Positions 14,697-22,896 of a DNA stretch of 29,243 bases are shown here, piece after piece (within the stretch, counting starts at the first letter, position 1; each line of letters starts with the position of its first letter). Source of the stretch: DATLFQ01 sp035540915. GTDB taxonomy: Bacteria; Actinomycetota; Acidimicrobiia; Acidimicrobiales; GCA-2861595. Location of the stretch: NCBI GenBank assembly GCA_035540915.1, contig DATLFQ010000204.1:1-29243 (forward strand), given 5' to 3'. The position numbers and the translations under genes were made by a program. The notes beneath the pieces were generated by a model, which was not told the origin of the DNA, did not search any database, and saw only the letters and a program-made list of their open reading frames with translations.

Positions 14697-17600
14697 CTAG
14701 CGCGGCATCGGCCCGTGACCCTGGTCGCCGCCCTCGTCGCCTCCCTCGTCGTCTCCCAGGTGGGCCGCGCCGGGCATGTCGCGCCAGGCCAGGGCCACGG
14801 CCCCGTCTACCCCGGCGGTGCCCGCCGTCGCCCCGGCCGACTCGGCGCGGGCGAAGGCGTCGTCGCCCAGCGCCGATCTGGCCCGGGCCGCCAGGTCGGC
14901 CACCGCCGCCCGCTCGCCGGCGGGGACCGGAGCGCCGATGGTGGACCGCAACCGGGCGGCCGCCCCGAGCAGCGCGGCGGCCCGCTCGTGGTCGCCGAGC
15001 CCCACCGACGTCGCCGCCAGGCCCTCCAGCCACTCGGCGATGGTCCGGGCCGCCCGGAGGTGGCCGACCGGCGGGACGGCCCGGCGGTCGAGCTCGACGG
15101 CTGATGCCAGGTCGCCGCGGGCCCGGGCCACGCGCGCCAGGCGGAGGCGGGCCAGCGTGGCGCCGCGCAGGTCGCCGACGGCCTCGGCCAGCTCGAGGCT
15201 GGCGGCCAGGTGCGCGGCGGCGAGGTGGAGGTCGCCCCCAGCGAGGGCCAGGGAGCCCAGGTTCGCCAGCGCGTTCGCGGTGCCGGCGCGGTCGCCCAGG
15301 CGCCGGCGGATGGCGAGGCTCTCGTCGAGCAGGCGGCGGGCCCTCGGCCGGTCGCCCTCCTGGAAGGCGACGTAGCCCAGGTTGCCGGTCAGGAGGGCGA
15401 TGGCGTGCTCGTCGCCCAGCCGCCGCCGCAGGGCGAGGCCATCCTCGAACAGGGCACGGGCCGCCCCGAGATCGCCCCGGTTCTCGGCCACCGAGCCGAG
15501 GTTGGTCAGGGCGGCGGCCTGCACCTCGGCGTCCCCGGAGCGGCGGCCCATGGCCAGGCTCTCCTCGTAGAGTGCGGCCGCCTCGGCCAGGTCGCCCCGG
15601 AGCGCCGCGAGGTTGCCCAGCCCGTGGAGGCCGGCGGCCACCCCTCGTTCGTGGCCCAGCTCCCGGTGGACGGCCAGGCTGGCCCGGAAGCGCGCGGCCG
15701 CCTCGGCATAGTCGCCCTGCTGCTGGGCCAGGATCCCGGCCCAGTCCAGCGCCCGGGCCCGGGCCGGCGACGGCGCGGCCGGGGCGGCGGCGGCGAGTGC
15801 CGACTCCAGCGCTCCCCGGCCGGCCGTCAGGTGACCGCGCACCTCCCAGAAGCGGCCCAGGTCGCTGGCCAGGCGAAGGGCCGCTTCCGGGCTGACCTGG
15901 GCGGCCCAGGTCAGGGCGGCCCGGACGTCGTCATGGGCCAACTCCAGCTCCTCGAGGGCGCCCGCCTGCTCCGGGCCGCCCAGGCGGCGGTCAGCTCTGG
16001 CGGCCGACTCCATGGCCCAGGCCAGGTGGCGATCGCGAACAGCCGGGCCGTCGCCCGACGCGGCCAGGCGCTCGGCGCCGTACTGCCGCAACGTCTCCAG
16101 CAGCCGGTACCGGGTGCGGGGGCCGAGTGGCTCGGCCAGCACGAGCGACCGGTCGACCAGGCCGGCCAGCAGGACCAGGACCTCGCCCGACTCGAGGTCG
16201 CCGTCGGCGCACACCTGCTCGGCCGCTTCGAGGGGAAAGGTGCCGGCGAAGACGGAGAGGCGGTCGAACAACCGGGCCTCGCCGGCGGGCAGCGCCTCGT
16301 AGGTCCAGTCGACGGCGGCGCGCAGCGTCTGCTGGCGGACGGGGAGGTCGCGGGCGCCCCCGGTGAGCAACCGGAAGCGGTCGTCGAGGTGCCCGGCGAT
16401 CTCGTCCACCGACAGCGAGCGGGTGCGCGCCGCGGCCAGCTCCAGAGCGAGCGGGATGCCGTCGAGCCGCCGGCAGACGTGCGCGACCGCCGGCTCCACC
16501 GTCTGCCAGTCGACGTCGGGCCGCACCGCCCGGGCCCGCTCGCGGAACAGGGTCATGGCATCCTCCGTCGACAGCGGCGGCACCGGCCAGGTCACCTCGC
16601 CGGCGAGCCGCAGCGGCTCGCGGCTGGTGGCCAGCACCCGCACGCCCGGGGCCGACCGCAGCACGGCGGCGGCCAGCTCGGCGCTCTGGTCGATCACGTG
16701 CTCGCAGTTGTCCAGGATCAGCGTGGCGGATCGACCGGCCAGCGACGCCGCCACCGACCCCACCGGGCCCAGACCGGCGGTCTCGCGCACGCCCAGGGCG
16801 GCCAGGGCCTCCTGGGCGACCGCACCGGCCCCGGACACCGCACCCAGCTCCACCAGCACCGTTTCCATGCCGGCGGTGGCGGCACGGGCCAGCCTGGTCT
16901 TGCCCACCCCCCCGGTGCCCAGCAGCGTCAACAGGCGGCCGCCGGCCAGCAGACGGCGAACCTCGGCCAGCTCCGGGCGCCGCCCCACGAAGCTGGTCGG
17001 CTCCGGGACCACGGCGCGGGCGGCCGGCGCGCCGGCCCTCCCCGCGCCATCGTCGCGTAGCAGCCGTTCGTAGGCAGCCTGCACGGCGCCCGAGGGCGGG
17101 ACGCCCAGTTCCTCGACCAGGAGCCGGCGGCAACGCTCGTAGGCCCGCAGCGCCTCGGCCCGGTTGCCGGCCGCCGAGTGGGCCGCCATGACCCGCTGGT
17201 GGGCCGCCTCCCGGAACGGCTCCAGCGCGACGGCCTCCTCGGACGCCTCCAGCGCGGCGGCGGGGTCGCCGGCGGCGAGGGCGGCGTCGGCCGCCGCCAG
17301 CAGCGCCCGGAGGTGCAGGGCCCGGAGCTCGGCCTGGCGGCGCTCAGCCCACGGGCCGGCCTCACCGCCCAGGAAGGGCCGGGCGGCGACGGCGGCGGCG
17401 TCGCCCGCCAGCTGGGCCGCGTCGCCGGCCCGCCCGGCCCGCAGCGCCTCCTCGGCCCCCTCGACCGCCCGCACGGCCCGCTCCACGTCGACCGCGACGG
17501 CGGCGGCGCCGGGCACGAACCGGTACCCGTTGGGCACCGTGGCGACCAGTGCGGCCGGCAGGCCGGCGGCCACCAGTTGCGACCGGACCTTGGACACGAC

Positions 17601-17798
17601 GACCCGCAGCGACGTCTCCCAGGTGCGCGGCGGGTCGTGGCCCCAGAGCACGTCGGCCAACTCGTCGCGAGGCACGGTGCGATGGCGCTCCGACACCAGG
17701 CAGGCCAGCAGCAGGCGCCCGAGCCGACCCAGGCTGTCGCCGTCCAGGACGACGCCGCCCGAGGCGAGGCCGAACCGGCCCGTGAGCACGACGTCCAC
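14697..17798 (-). CDS. SARP/AfsR-like BTAD transcriptional regulator with NB-ARC and TPR domains
   Basis: A protein of about 1033 residues. An OmpR-type winged helix (about 1-95, with LRVVVSKVRSQL and VPNGYRF) is followed by the bacterial transcriptional activator domain (about 100-250), an NB-ARC ATPase with P-loop LGTGGVGKT (293-301), Walker B LILDNCEHV (360-368) and VLATSREPLRLAGE, and a C-terminal array of TPR-like repeats (LGNLAALRGDLAEAAALYEE and similar). The extreme C-terminus is acidic and Gly-rich (GDDEGGDEGGDQGHG). Members of this family are signal-responsive activators; the target is unknown. An in-frame ATG at 17834 exists, but it coincides with the -10 box of the divergent CDF gene. 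GTG at 17798, 7 bases after TACGGT, is preferred. The divergent metal transporter is a natural candidate target. Confidence 0.88.
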   Translation of the reverse strand: MDVVLTGRFGLASGGVVLDGDSLGRLGRLLLACLVSERHRTVPRDELADVLWGHDPPRTWETSLRVVVSKVRSQLVAAGLPAALVATVPNGYRFVPGAAAVAVDVERAVRAVEGAEEALRAGRAGDAAQLAGDAAAVAARPFLGGEAGPWAERRQAELRALHLRALLAAADAALAAGDPAAALEASEEAVALEPFREAAHQRVMAAHSAAGNRAEALRAYERCRRLLVEELGVPPSGAVQAAYERLLRDDGAGRAGAPAARAVVPEPTSFVGRRPELAEVRRLLAGGRLLTLLGTGGVGKTRLARAATAGMETVLVELGAVSGAGAVAQEALAALGVRETAGLGPVGSVAASLAGRSATLILDNCEHVIDQSAELAAAVLRSAPGVRVLATSREPLRLAGEVTWPVPPLSTEDAMTLFRERARAVRPDVDWQTVEPAVAHVCRRLDGIPLALELAAARTRSLSVDEIAGHLDDRFRLLTGGARDLPVRQQTLRAAVDWTYEALPAGEARLFDRLSVFAGTFPLEAAEQVCADGDLESGEVLVLLAGLVDRSLVLAEPLGPRTRYRLLETLRQYGAERLAASGDGPAVRDRHLAWAMESAARADRRLGGPEQAGALEELELAHDDVRAALTWAAQVSPEAALRLASDLGRFWEVRGHLTAGRGALESALAAAAPAAPSPARARALDWAGILAQQQGDYAEAAARFRASLAVHRELGHERGVAAGLHGLGNLAALRGDLAEAAALYEESLAMGRRSGDAEVQAAALTNLGSVAENRGDLGAARALFEDGLALRRRLGDEHAIALLTGNLGYVAFQEGDRPRARRLLDESLAIRRRLGDRAGTANALANLGSLALAGGDLHLAAAHLAASLELAEAVGDLRGATLARLRLARVARARGDLASAVELDRRAVPPVGHLRAARTIAEWLEGLAATSVGLGDHERAAALLGAAARLRSTIGAPVPAGERAAVADLAARARSALGDDAFARAESAGATAGTAGVDGAVALAWRDMPGAAHLGDDEGGDEGGDQGHGPMPR

Positions 17799-17805
17799 CG
17801 AGGCG

Positions 17806-17811
17806 ACCGTA
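17806..17811 (-). promoter_or_regulatory. -10 box of the BTAD gene (TACGGT), leaderless
   Basis: TACGGT on the minus strand ends 7 bases before GTG 17798. It supports that start over the ATG at 17834. Confidence 0.5.
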
Positions 17812-17828
17812 GCGGCCGGCCCGCCGTC

Positions 17829-17834
17829 TACCAT
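17829..17834 (+). promoter_or_regulatory. -10 box of the CDF gene (TACCAT), leaderless
   Basis: TACCAT lies 8 bases before the ATG of the CDF transporter. It overlaps the alternative ATG of the BTAD gene and lies 17 bases from the BTAD -10 box, so the two promoters face away from each other and share DNA. Confidence 0.5.
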
Positions 17835-17842
17835 CCGGCGCC

Positions 17843-18763
17843 ATGCAGGAAGGGAGCCGCAAGGCCATCCTCGCCGCGTTCTTCGCCAACGCCGCCATCG
17901 CCGTCGCCAAGTTCTTCGGGTTCCTCGTCACGGGGGCGTCCTCGATGCTGGCCGAGTCGGTCCACTCGGTGGCCGACAGCACCAACCAGGGTCTGCTGCT
18001 GCTGGGTGGCTCCCGGGCCCGGCGCGTGGCGACGCCCGAGCATCCCTTCGGGTACGGCCGCGAGCGCTACTTCTGGTCGTTCGTGGTGGCCCTGGTCATC
18101 TTCACCCTGGGGTCGCTGTTCGCCCTCTACGAGGGGTTCGAGAAGCTGCGCCACCCCCACGAGCTCGAGTCGGTCGGCGTCGCGGTCGCCATCCTGGTGG
18201 TCGCCATCGGATTCGAGACGTGGTCGCTCGGCACCGCCATACGCGAGAGCCGGCGGTCCAAGGGCAGTCAGTCGTGGTGGTCGTTCATCCGCCACTCCAA
18301 GTCCCCCGAGCTGCCCGTCGTGCTCCTGGAGGACATCGGGGCCATGGCCGGCCTGGTGTTCGCACTGACGGGAGTGGGCCTGGCCGAGGTGACCGGCAAC
18401 CCCCGCTGGGACGCCGCCGGCACGCTGGTGATCGGCGTCCTGCTGGGCGTGATCGCCGTCGTGCTCATCGTGGAGATGAAGAGCCTCCTGCTGGGCGAGG
18501 GGGCGTCGCCGGCCACGGTCGCCACCATCCGACGCATCATGGAGGAGCATCCCTCCGTGCGGCGGGTGATCCACATGCGAACGCAGCACCTCGGGCCCGA
18601 GGAGTTGCTGGTGGGCGCCAAGGTCGAGCTGGACCCGGCCCTGACGGGGGCCGGCCTGGCCAGCGCCATCGACTCCGTCGAATCGGCGGTGCGAGCCCAG
18701 GTCCCCGAGGCCCGGGTGATGTACCTGGAGCCCGACGTCTCGCAGGAACCGGTGGCCGGATGA
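17843..18763 (+). CDS. cation diffusion facilitator family metal transporter
   Basis: A 306-residue membrane protein that probably exports a divalent metal (Zn2+, Mn2+ or similar) in exchange for protons. It has about six membrane helices and a soluble C-terminal ferredoxin-like domain (from about residue 215, VATIRRIMEEHPSVRRV). The helix 2 site is intact: ESVHSVADS with His41 and Asp45. The helix 5 site reads LLEDIGAMAG (Glu162, Asp163), so it lacks the usual second acidic residue four positions on; this ED-type motif resembles ZnT9/SLC30A9-like members. Metal specificity cannot be read from the sequence. There is no ribosome site; ATG at 17843 follows a -10 box by 8 bases. It is divergent from the BTAD regulator. 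Confidence 0.9.
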   Translation: MQEGSRKAILAAFFANAAIAVAKFFGFLVTGASSMLAESVHSVADSTNQGLLLLGGSRARRVATPEHPFGYGRERYFWSFVVALVIFTLGSLFALYEGFEKLRHPHELESVGVAVAILVVAIGFETWSLGTAIRESRRSKGSQSWWSFIRHSKSPELPVVLLEDIGAMAGLVFALTGVGLAEVTGNPRWDAAGTLVIGVLLGVIAVVLIVEMKSLLLGEGASPATVATIRRIMEEHPSVRRVIHMRTQHLGPEELLVGAKVELDPALTGAGLASAIDSVESAVRAQVPEARVMYLEPDVSQEPVAG

Positions 18764-18920
18764 GGCTTCGCCAGGCCGGCCTCGTCGCCGGAGCGTTCGC
18801 TCTCGGCCGGGAGCCGGCGGAACCGGGGGTCAATGACCGGTACTGCGCGTGTACGCGCCAGCGCGTCGGCCGTGTAGATCGTCAACCTGGGCTCGAGCAG
18901 CTTTTACGGGGGAGTCGTGG
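18764..18920. other. spacer between convergent CDF and ruvB genes
   Basis: 157 bases with no supported gene. A perfect GCGCGT/ACGCGC stem with a 2-base centre lies at 18845-18858 and may help end transcription from either side; it has no T-tract. Confidence 0.4.
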
Positions 18921-19973
18921 CTATCCGACGCTTTCGCCCGAATGGTCGGCGAACAGCCCGAGCGCCTGAGCCGGTGGCGCCAAGCCGAGGTGGCGCCAGG
19001 CGGCCGCGGTGGCGACCCGGCCCCGCGGCGTGCGGTGCAGCAGGCCGAGCTGCAGCAGGAAGGGCTCGTACACGTCCTCCACCGTCTCGGTCTCCTCGCC
19101 CACGCTGACCGCCAGGGTCGAGAGGCCGACCGGCCCGCCGCCGAAGTGCTGGCACAGGGCGGTGAGAATGGCCCGGTCCACCTTGTCGAGGCCGGCCTCG
19201 TCCACGCCGAACAAGGCCAGCCCGGCCGAGGCCGCGCCCTGGGTGACGGTGCCGTCGCCCCGCACCTCGGCGAAGTCGCGCACGCGGCGCAGGAGGCGGT
19301 TGGCGATGCGGGGCGTACCCCGCGCTCGGCCGGCGATCTCCCGGGCGCCGCCCGGCTCCAGGGCCACGCCCAGGATCGCCCCGGCCCGCTGGACGATGGT
19401 GACCAGGTCCTCGACCGGGTAGTGGTCGAGGCGGGCCACGAACCCGAAGCGGTCCCGCAGGGGGCCGGTGATGAGTCCGGTCCGGGTGGTGGCACCGACG
19501 AGGGTGAACCGGGGGAGGTCCAGGCGGATGGAGCGGGCCGCCGGCCCCTTGCCCAGCACGATGTCCAGCTGGAAGTCCTCCATGGCCGGGTAGAGGACCT
19601 CCTCGACGGCCCGCGCCAGGCGGTGGATCTCGTCGATGAACAGCACGTCGCCGTCGTGCAGGTCGGTGAGGATGGCGGCCAGGTCGCCGGCCCGCACGAG
19701 CGCCGGCCCCGACGTGATGCGCAGGCCCACGCCCATCTCGGCCGCCACGATGGCCGACAACGTGGTCTTCCCCAGCCCCGGCGGTCCCGCGAAGAGCAGG
19801 TGGTCGGCGGCCTGGCCCCGCCGGCGGGCCGCCTCGAGGATGATGTCGAGGTGGTCCTTGAGCTGGACCTGGCCGACGAACTCGGCCAGCCGGCGGGGCC
19901 GCAGCCCGACCTCCTCGGCGGCCTCGGCCGGGTCCGCAACCTGGCCGGCCAGCAGCTCCTCGCGCGGGCTCAC
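18921..19973 (-). CDS. ruvB: Holliday junction branch migration helicase RuvB
   Basis: A 350-residue AAA+ motor that, with RuvA, drives branch migration of Holliday junctions in recombination repair. It has LRPRRLAEFVGQ near the N-terminus, Walker A GPPGLGKT (63-70), Walker B LFIDEIHR (111-118), sensor 1 LVGATTRTG with the arginine-finger region LRDRFGF, and the C-terminal winged helix (LLHRTPRGRVAT). GTG at 19973 overlaps the ruvA stop (GTGA); the longer open frame upstream lies within ruvA and is not RuvB-like. It is the last gene of the pdxS-to-ruvB run. Confidence 0.97.
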   Translation of the reverse strand: MSPREELLAGQVADPAEAAEEVGLRPRRLAEFVGQVQLKDHLDIILEAARRRGQAADHLLFAGPPGLGKTTLSAIVAAEMGVGLRITSGPALVRAGDLAAILTDLHDGDVLFIDEIHRLARAVEEVLYPAMEDFQLDIVLGKGPAARSIRLDLPRFTLVGATTRTGLITGPLRDRFGFVARLDHYPVEDLVTIVQRAGAILGVALEPGGAREIAGRARGTPRIANRLLRRVRDFAEVRGDGTVTQGAASAGLALFGVDEAGLDKVDRAILTALCQHFGGGPVGLSTLAVSVGEETETVEDVYEPFLLQLGLLHRTPRGRVATAAAWRHLGLAPPAQALGLFADHSGESVG

Positions 19974-20545
19974 CGGGCCCCGGCCAGCTGCTTGAGGGCC
20001 GACGTCACGAGTTCCTCGACGGTGCCCTCGTCGGGCAGGGCCCGCACCACCTGCGTCACCTCGTCGGGCCCGTAACCGAGCGACGCCAGCGCCGCCCGCA
20101 CGTCGCCCCGGAGCCCGTTCGGTGCCGGTGGGTCCAGCGCCGGGCCCTCCAGGCGCGAGCCCAGCTCGAGGAGCAGCCTGGCTGCCGTCTTCTTGCCGAC
20201 GCCGGGTACCGAGGTGAGGGCATCTGCGTCCTCCTCGGCCACCGCCCGCCGCAGAGACTCCGGTGCGTGCGCGGACAGGATGGCCAGGGCCAGGGCCGGT
20301 CCGACGCCGTGGGCGCCGAGCAGCGCCTCGAAGCACCGGCGCTCGTCCAGCGACCCGAACCCGTACAGGACGATGGCGTCCTCCCGCACATGCGTGTGGA
20401 CGTGGAGCAGGACGGCCGCGCCGACCGGCGAGGCGCCCAGCGTGGCCACCGGCACGTGGGCGCGATAGCCGACGCCGCCCACCTCGACCAGCAGCTCGGT
20501 CGGCGGCTGGCGGTCCAGCACCTGGCCCCGCAGTGACCCGATCAC
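19970..20545 (-). CDS. ruvA: Holliday junction-binding protein RuvA
   Basis: A 191-residue protein that forms the tetramer holding the four-way junction for RuvB. Domain I begins MIGSLRGQVLDRQPP with VEVGGVGYRAHVP; domain II carries the helix-hairpin-helix motifs (LLGAHGVGPALALAIL and LTSVPGVGKKTAARLLLELG); domain III (DVRAALASLGYGPDEVTQVV) binds RuvB. GTG at 20545 overlaps the ruvC stop by 4 bases. The octamer GTGATCGG occurs twice in a row at this junction, so a second GTG lies eight bases away in another frame. Confidence 0.95.
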   Translation of the reverse strand: MIGSLRGQVLDRQPPTELLVEVGGVGYRAHVPVATLGASPVGAAVLLHVHTHVREDAIVLYGFGSLDERRCFEALLGAHGVGPALALAILSAHAPESLRRAVAEEDADALTSVPGVGKKTAARLLLELGSRLEGPALDPPAPNGLRGDVRAALASLGYGPDEVTQVVRALPDEGTVEELVTSALKQLAGAR

Positions 20546-21045
20546 CCGATCACCCCAGCGGCGGCCCGGCGCAGCGCCTCGGGCACGGCCAGGTGACACA
20601 GGGCGAGGGCCAGGGCGTCGGCGGCGTCCGGCGGGCTCGGGCGCTCGGGCAGGCGCAAGAGAGCCTGGACCATGCGCTGGACCTGGGCCTTGCCGGCGCT
20701 GCCGTAGCCGGCCACCGCCTGCTTGACCTCGTTGGCGGTGTACTGGGCCACCTGGCAGCCGGCTGCCGCCGCCGTGGCCAGGGCCAGCCCGCTGGCCTGG
20801 CCCACTGACATGGCCGTGCGCACGTTGGTCTGGAAGAAGACCCGCTCGACCACGACCACCTGCGGACGGCACTCGCCGATCAGGACGCGCAGGTCCTCGG
20901 CGAGCGCGGCCAGCCGCTCCGGGAGCGGATCGGCCGGAGGCGTGGTGAGCACGCCCGCCCGCAGGGCGACGTAGCGCGCGCCCTCCCGGCTCACCAGCCC
21001 GTACCCGCAGCGCGAGACCCCCGGATCGATGCCCAGTGCGAACAC
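20542..21045 (-). CDS. ruvC: Holliday junction resolvase RuvC
   Basis: A 167-residue endonuclease that cuts Holliday junctions symmetrically. All four catalytic acids are in place: Asp7 (LGIDPGVSRCGYG), Glu67 (VVVVERVFFQ), and Asp140 and Asp143 (PPDAADALALALCH). Length is normal. GTG at 21045 gives the family start. A TATGGT box 9 bases upstream could drive a near-leaderless message, giving ruvCAB its own promoter as well as read-through from yebC. The peroxiredoxin stop is 58 bases upstream. Confidence 0.96.
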   Translation of the reverse strand: MFALGIDPGVSRCGYGLVSREGARYVALRAGVLTTPPADPLPERLAALAEDLRVLIGECRPQVVVVERVFFQTNVRTAMSVGQASGLALATAAAAGCQVAQYTANEVKQAVAGYGSAGKAQVQRMVQALLRLPERPSPPDAADALALALCHLAVPEALRRAAAGVIG

Positions 21046-21054
21046 TCGTTCGGC

Positions 21055-21060
21055 ACCATA
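21055..21060 (-). promoter_or_regulatory. possible -10 box of ruvCAB (TATGGT)
   Basis: TATGGT on the minus strand ends 9 bases before the ruvC GTG, which would give a leader of only one to three bases. Confidence 0.4.
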
Positions 21061-21103
21061 CCGCAGGGTGGTGCGGCGGTGGTGGACCGTGACGACGCGG
21101 CCC

Positions 21104-21565
21104 CTACAGCGCGGCCTGCACCGCCTCCACCAGCTCGTCGGTCTTCCGGTAGGTCATGCCCTGGGACGAGCGGTGGGCGTAGCGGATCACACCCACGCCG
21201 TCGACCACGAACGCCGACCGCTTGTAGAAGCCGAGCGGCCCCACGATGCCGTAGGCCCGGCCCACGGCCCTGTCGACATCGGCCAGCAGGGGGATGACCA
21301 GGTCGTTCGCCGCCGAGAACCGCTCGTGGCTGTCCAGGTCCTGGGGGCTGAGCCCCCAGACGGTCGCCCCCAACCCCGCGAACTGCCCGAGGTCGGCGCT
21401 GTAGTGGCGGAGCTGCAGCGTGCACACCCGCGTGTTGTCGGCCGGGTAGAAGACCAGCACCACAGGCCGGCCCCGCTGCTCCTCCAGGGCGTAGGGAATC
21501 CCCCCGGGCGTGCCCGGCAGCGTGAAGACCGGCGCCGGGTCGCCGACGCCGGGCCGGCTGGCCAC
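21104..21565 (-). CDS. peroxiredoxin (AhpE/BCP-like thioredoxin-fold)
   Basis: A 153-residue thiol peroxidase. It has VGDPAPVFTLPGTPG, the strand VVLVFYPADNT, and the peroxidatic Cys48 in TRVCTLQLRHYSADLGQF, followed by VWGLSPQDLDSHERFS. The usual TPGCT motif reads TRVCT. Cys48 is the only cysteine, so a 1-Cys mechanism with an external thiol is implied. GTG at 21565 begins 1 base after the yebC stop; no start further upstream fits, because that sequence belongs to yebC. Between yebC and ruvC this gene is not part of the usual block and may be an insertion. It probably reduces hydroperoxides in the cytoplasm. Confidence 0.85.
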   Translation of the reverse strand: MASRPGVGDPAPVFTLPGTPGGIPYALEEQRGRPVVLVFYPADNTRVCTLQLRHYSADLGQFAGLGATVWGLSPQDLDSHERFSAANDLVIPLLADVDRAVGRAYGIVGPLGFYKRSAFVVDGVGVIRYAHRSSQGMTYRKTDELVEAVQAAL

Positions 21566-21566
21566 C

Positions 21567-22316
21567 TCAGGCCTCGACCAGCTCGAGGACCGAGTCGGGG
21601 ATGTCGAAGTTGGCGTACACGTTCTGGACGTCGTCGTGATCCTCCAGCGCATCCATCAACCGCAGCACGCGCCGGGCCTCGGCCTCGTCGTCCACGCGGA
21701 GCACCGAGGTCGGCAGGAGGGTGGCCTCGGCGCTGTCGACGGCGATGCCGGCGTCCTCCAGCGCACCCCGCAGGCGGGTTAGCTCGGCCGGCGGGCAGGT
21801 GACCTGCCAGCTCTCCCCCAGGTCCATAACGTCGTCTGCGCCGGCGTCGAGGGCGACCAGCATCAGCTCGTCCTCCTCGATGCGCTTGGGCAGCAGCACC
21901 ACGCCGGTCCGCTGGAACTGCCACGCGACGGCGCCCGGCTCGGCCATCGAGCCGCCGTTCTTGGCGAAGATGCTGCGGATGTCGGCGCCCGTCCGGTTGC
22001 GGTTGTCGGAGAGGCACTCGACGATGACGGCCACGCCTCCTGACGCGTAACCCTCGTAGGAGATGGCCTCGTAGCGCACCCCCTCCAGCTCGCCGGTCCC
22101 CCGTTTGATGGCCCGGTCGATGGTGTCCGTCGGCACCGACGCGTCACGGGCCTTGTTGAACATGGTGCGGAGCGTGGCGTTGGCGTTGACGTCGCCGCCG
22201 CCCTCGCGGGCCGCCACCTCGACCTGGCGGATCAGCTTGGCGAACAGCTTGCCGCGGGCCTTGTCCTGGGCCCCCTTCTTGTGCTTGATCGTCGCCCACT
22301 TGGAGTGGCCGGACAT
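21567..22316 (-). CDS. yebC: YebC/PmpR family protein
   Basis: A 249-residue cytoplasmic protein of the YebC/TACO1 family, described as a DNA-binding regulator in some bacteria and as a translation factor for proline-rich stretches in others. It starts with the invariant MSGHSKWATIKHKKGAQD, continues with LIRQVEVAAREGG, YEGYASGGVAVIVE and DNRNRTGADIRSIFAKNGG, and ends NVYANFDIPDSVLELVEA. The ATG directly abuts the pdxT stop (TAGATG), so translation is probably coupled. The position before ruvC is conserved in many bacteria. Confidence 0.96.
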   Translation of the reverse strand: MSGHSKWATIKHKKGAQDKARGKLFAKLIRQVEVAAREGGGDVNANATLRTMFNKARDASVPTDTIDRAIKRGTGELEGVRYEAISYEGYASGGVAVIVECLSDNRNRTGADIRSIFAKNGGSMAEPGAVAWQFQRTGVVLLPKRIEEDELMLVALDAGADDVMDLGESWQVTCPPAELTRLRGALEDAGIAVDSAEATLLPTSVLRVDDEAEARRVLRLMDALEDHDDVQNVYANFDIPDSVLELVEA

Positions 22317-22892
22317 CTAGCTCGCCACCTGGTCGAGGAAGAGCCTGTGCAACCGGGCGTCGCCCGACAGCTCGGGATGGAAGCTGGCCGCCATGGCCGC
22401 GCCCTGGCGGCACAGGACGGGGCGGCCCTCCCAGCGGGCCAGCACCTCGACGCCCGGTCCCACCGTCTCGACCCGCGGCGCCCGGATGAACACGGCGGTG
22501 ACCGGCCCGCCGTCCAGGCCGTCGACGGCGACGGGCGCCTCGAACGAGTCGACCTGCCGGCCGAAGCCGTTGCGGCGCACGGTCATGTCGATGACGCCGA
22601 AGCTGCGCTGATCGGGACGGCCGTCCACCACATCTCGGGCGAGCAGGATCATGCCGGCGCAGGTTCCCAGCACGGGCAGGCCGGCCGCCAGCCGCTCGGC
22701 CAGCACCGGCGCAAGGCCCGAGGACTCCAGCAGCAGCGAGATGGTGGTCGACTCGCCGCCCGGCAGCACGAGGGCCTCCACCGGGTGCAGGTCGGCCGGC
22801 ACCCGCACCATGACCGGGTGGGCACCCGCCGCAGCCAACGCGGCGGCGTGCTCGCGACGGTCGCCCTGCAGGGCCAGCACGCCGACCTTCAC
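22317..22892 (-). CDS. pdxT: pyridoxal 5'-phosphate synthase glutaminase subunit PdxT
   Basis: A 191-residue glutaminase that releases ammonia from glutamine and passes it to PdxS for vitamin B6 synthesis. It has VGVLALQGDRREH, the oxyanion loop LPGGESTTI, the nucleophile Cys78 in GTCAGM, and the His172-Glu174 pair in SFHPELSGD, so the class I triad is complete. GTG at 22892 lies 4 bases after the pdxS stop. Length is normal for the family. Confidence 0.97.
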   Translation of the reverse strand: MKVGVLALQGDRREHAAALAAAGAHPVMVRVPADLHPVEALVLPGGESTTISLLLESSGLAPVLAERLAAGLPVLGTCAGMILLARDVVDGRPDQRSFGVIDMTVRRNGFGRQVDSFEAPVAVDGLDGGPVTAVFIRAPRVETVGPGVEVLARWEGRPVLCRQGAAMAASFHPELSGDARLHRLFLDQVAS

Positions 22893-22896
22893 CGGC

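Noticed and set aside
18840..18885. Minus-strand frame from TTG 18885 (TIYTADALARTRAVPV) in the CDF-ruvB spacer
   Set aside because: It continues antisense through the CDF gene and has only a TTG start without a ribosome site.
18760..18969. 69-codon plus-strand frame whose ATG overlaps the CDF stop (ATGA)
   Set aside because: It runs into the antisense of ruvB, has no recognisable features, and its composition looks non-coding.
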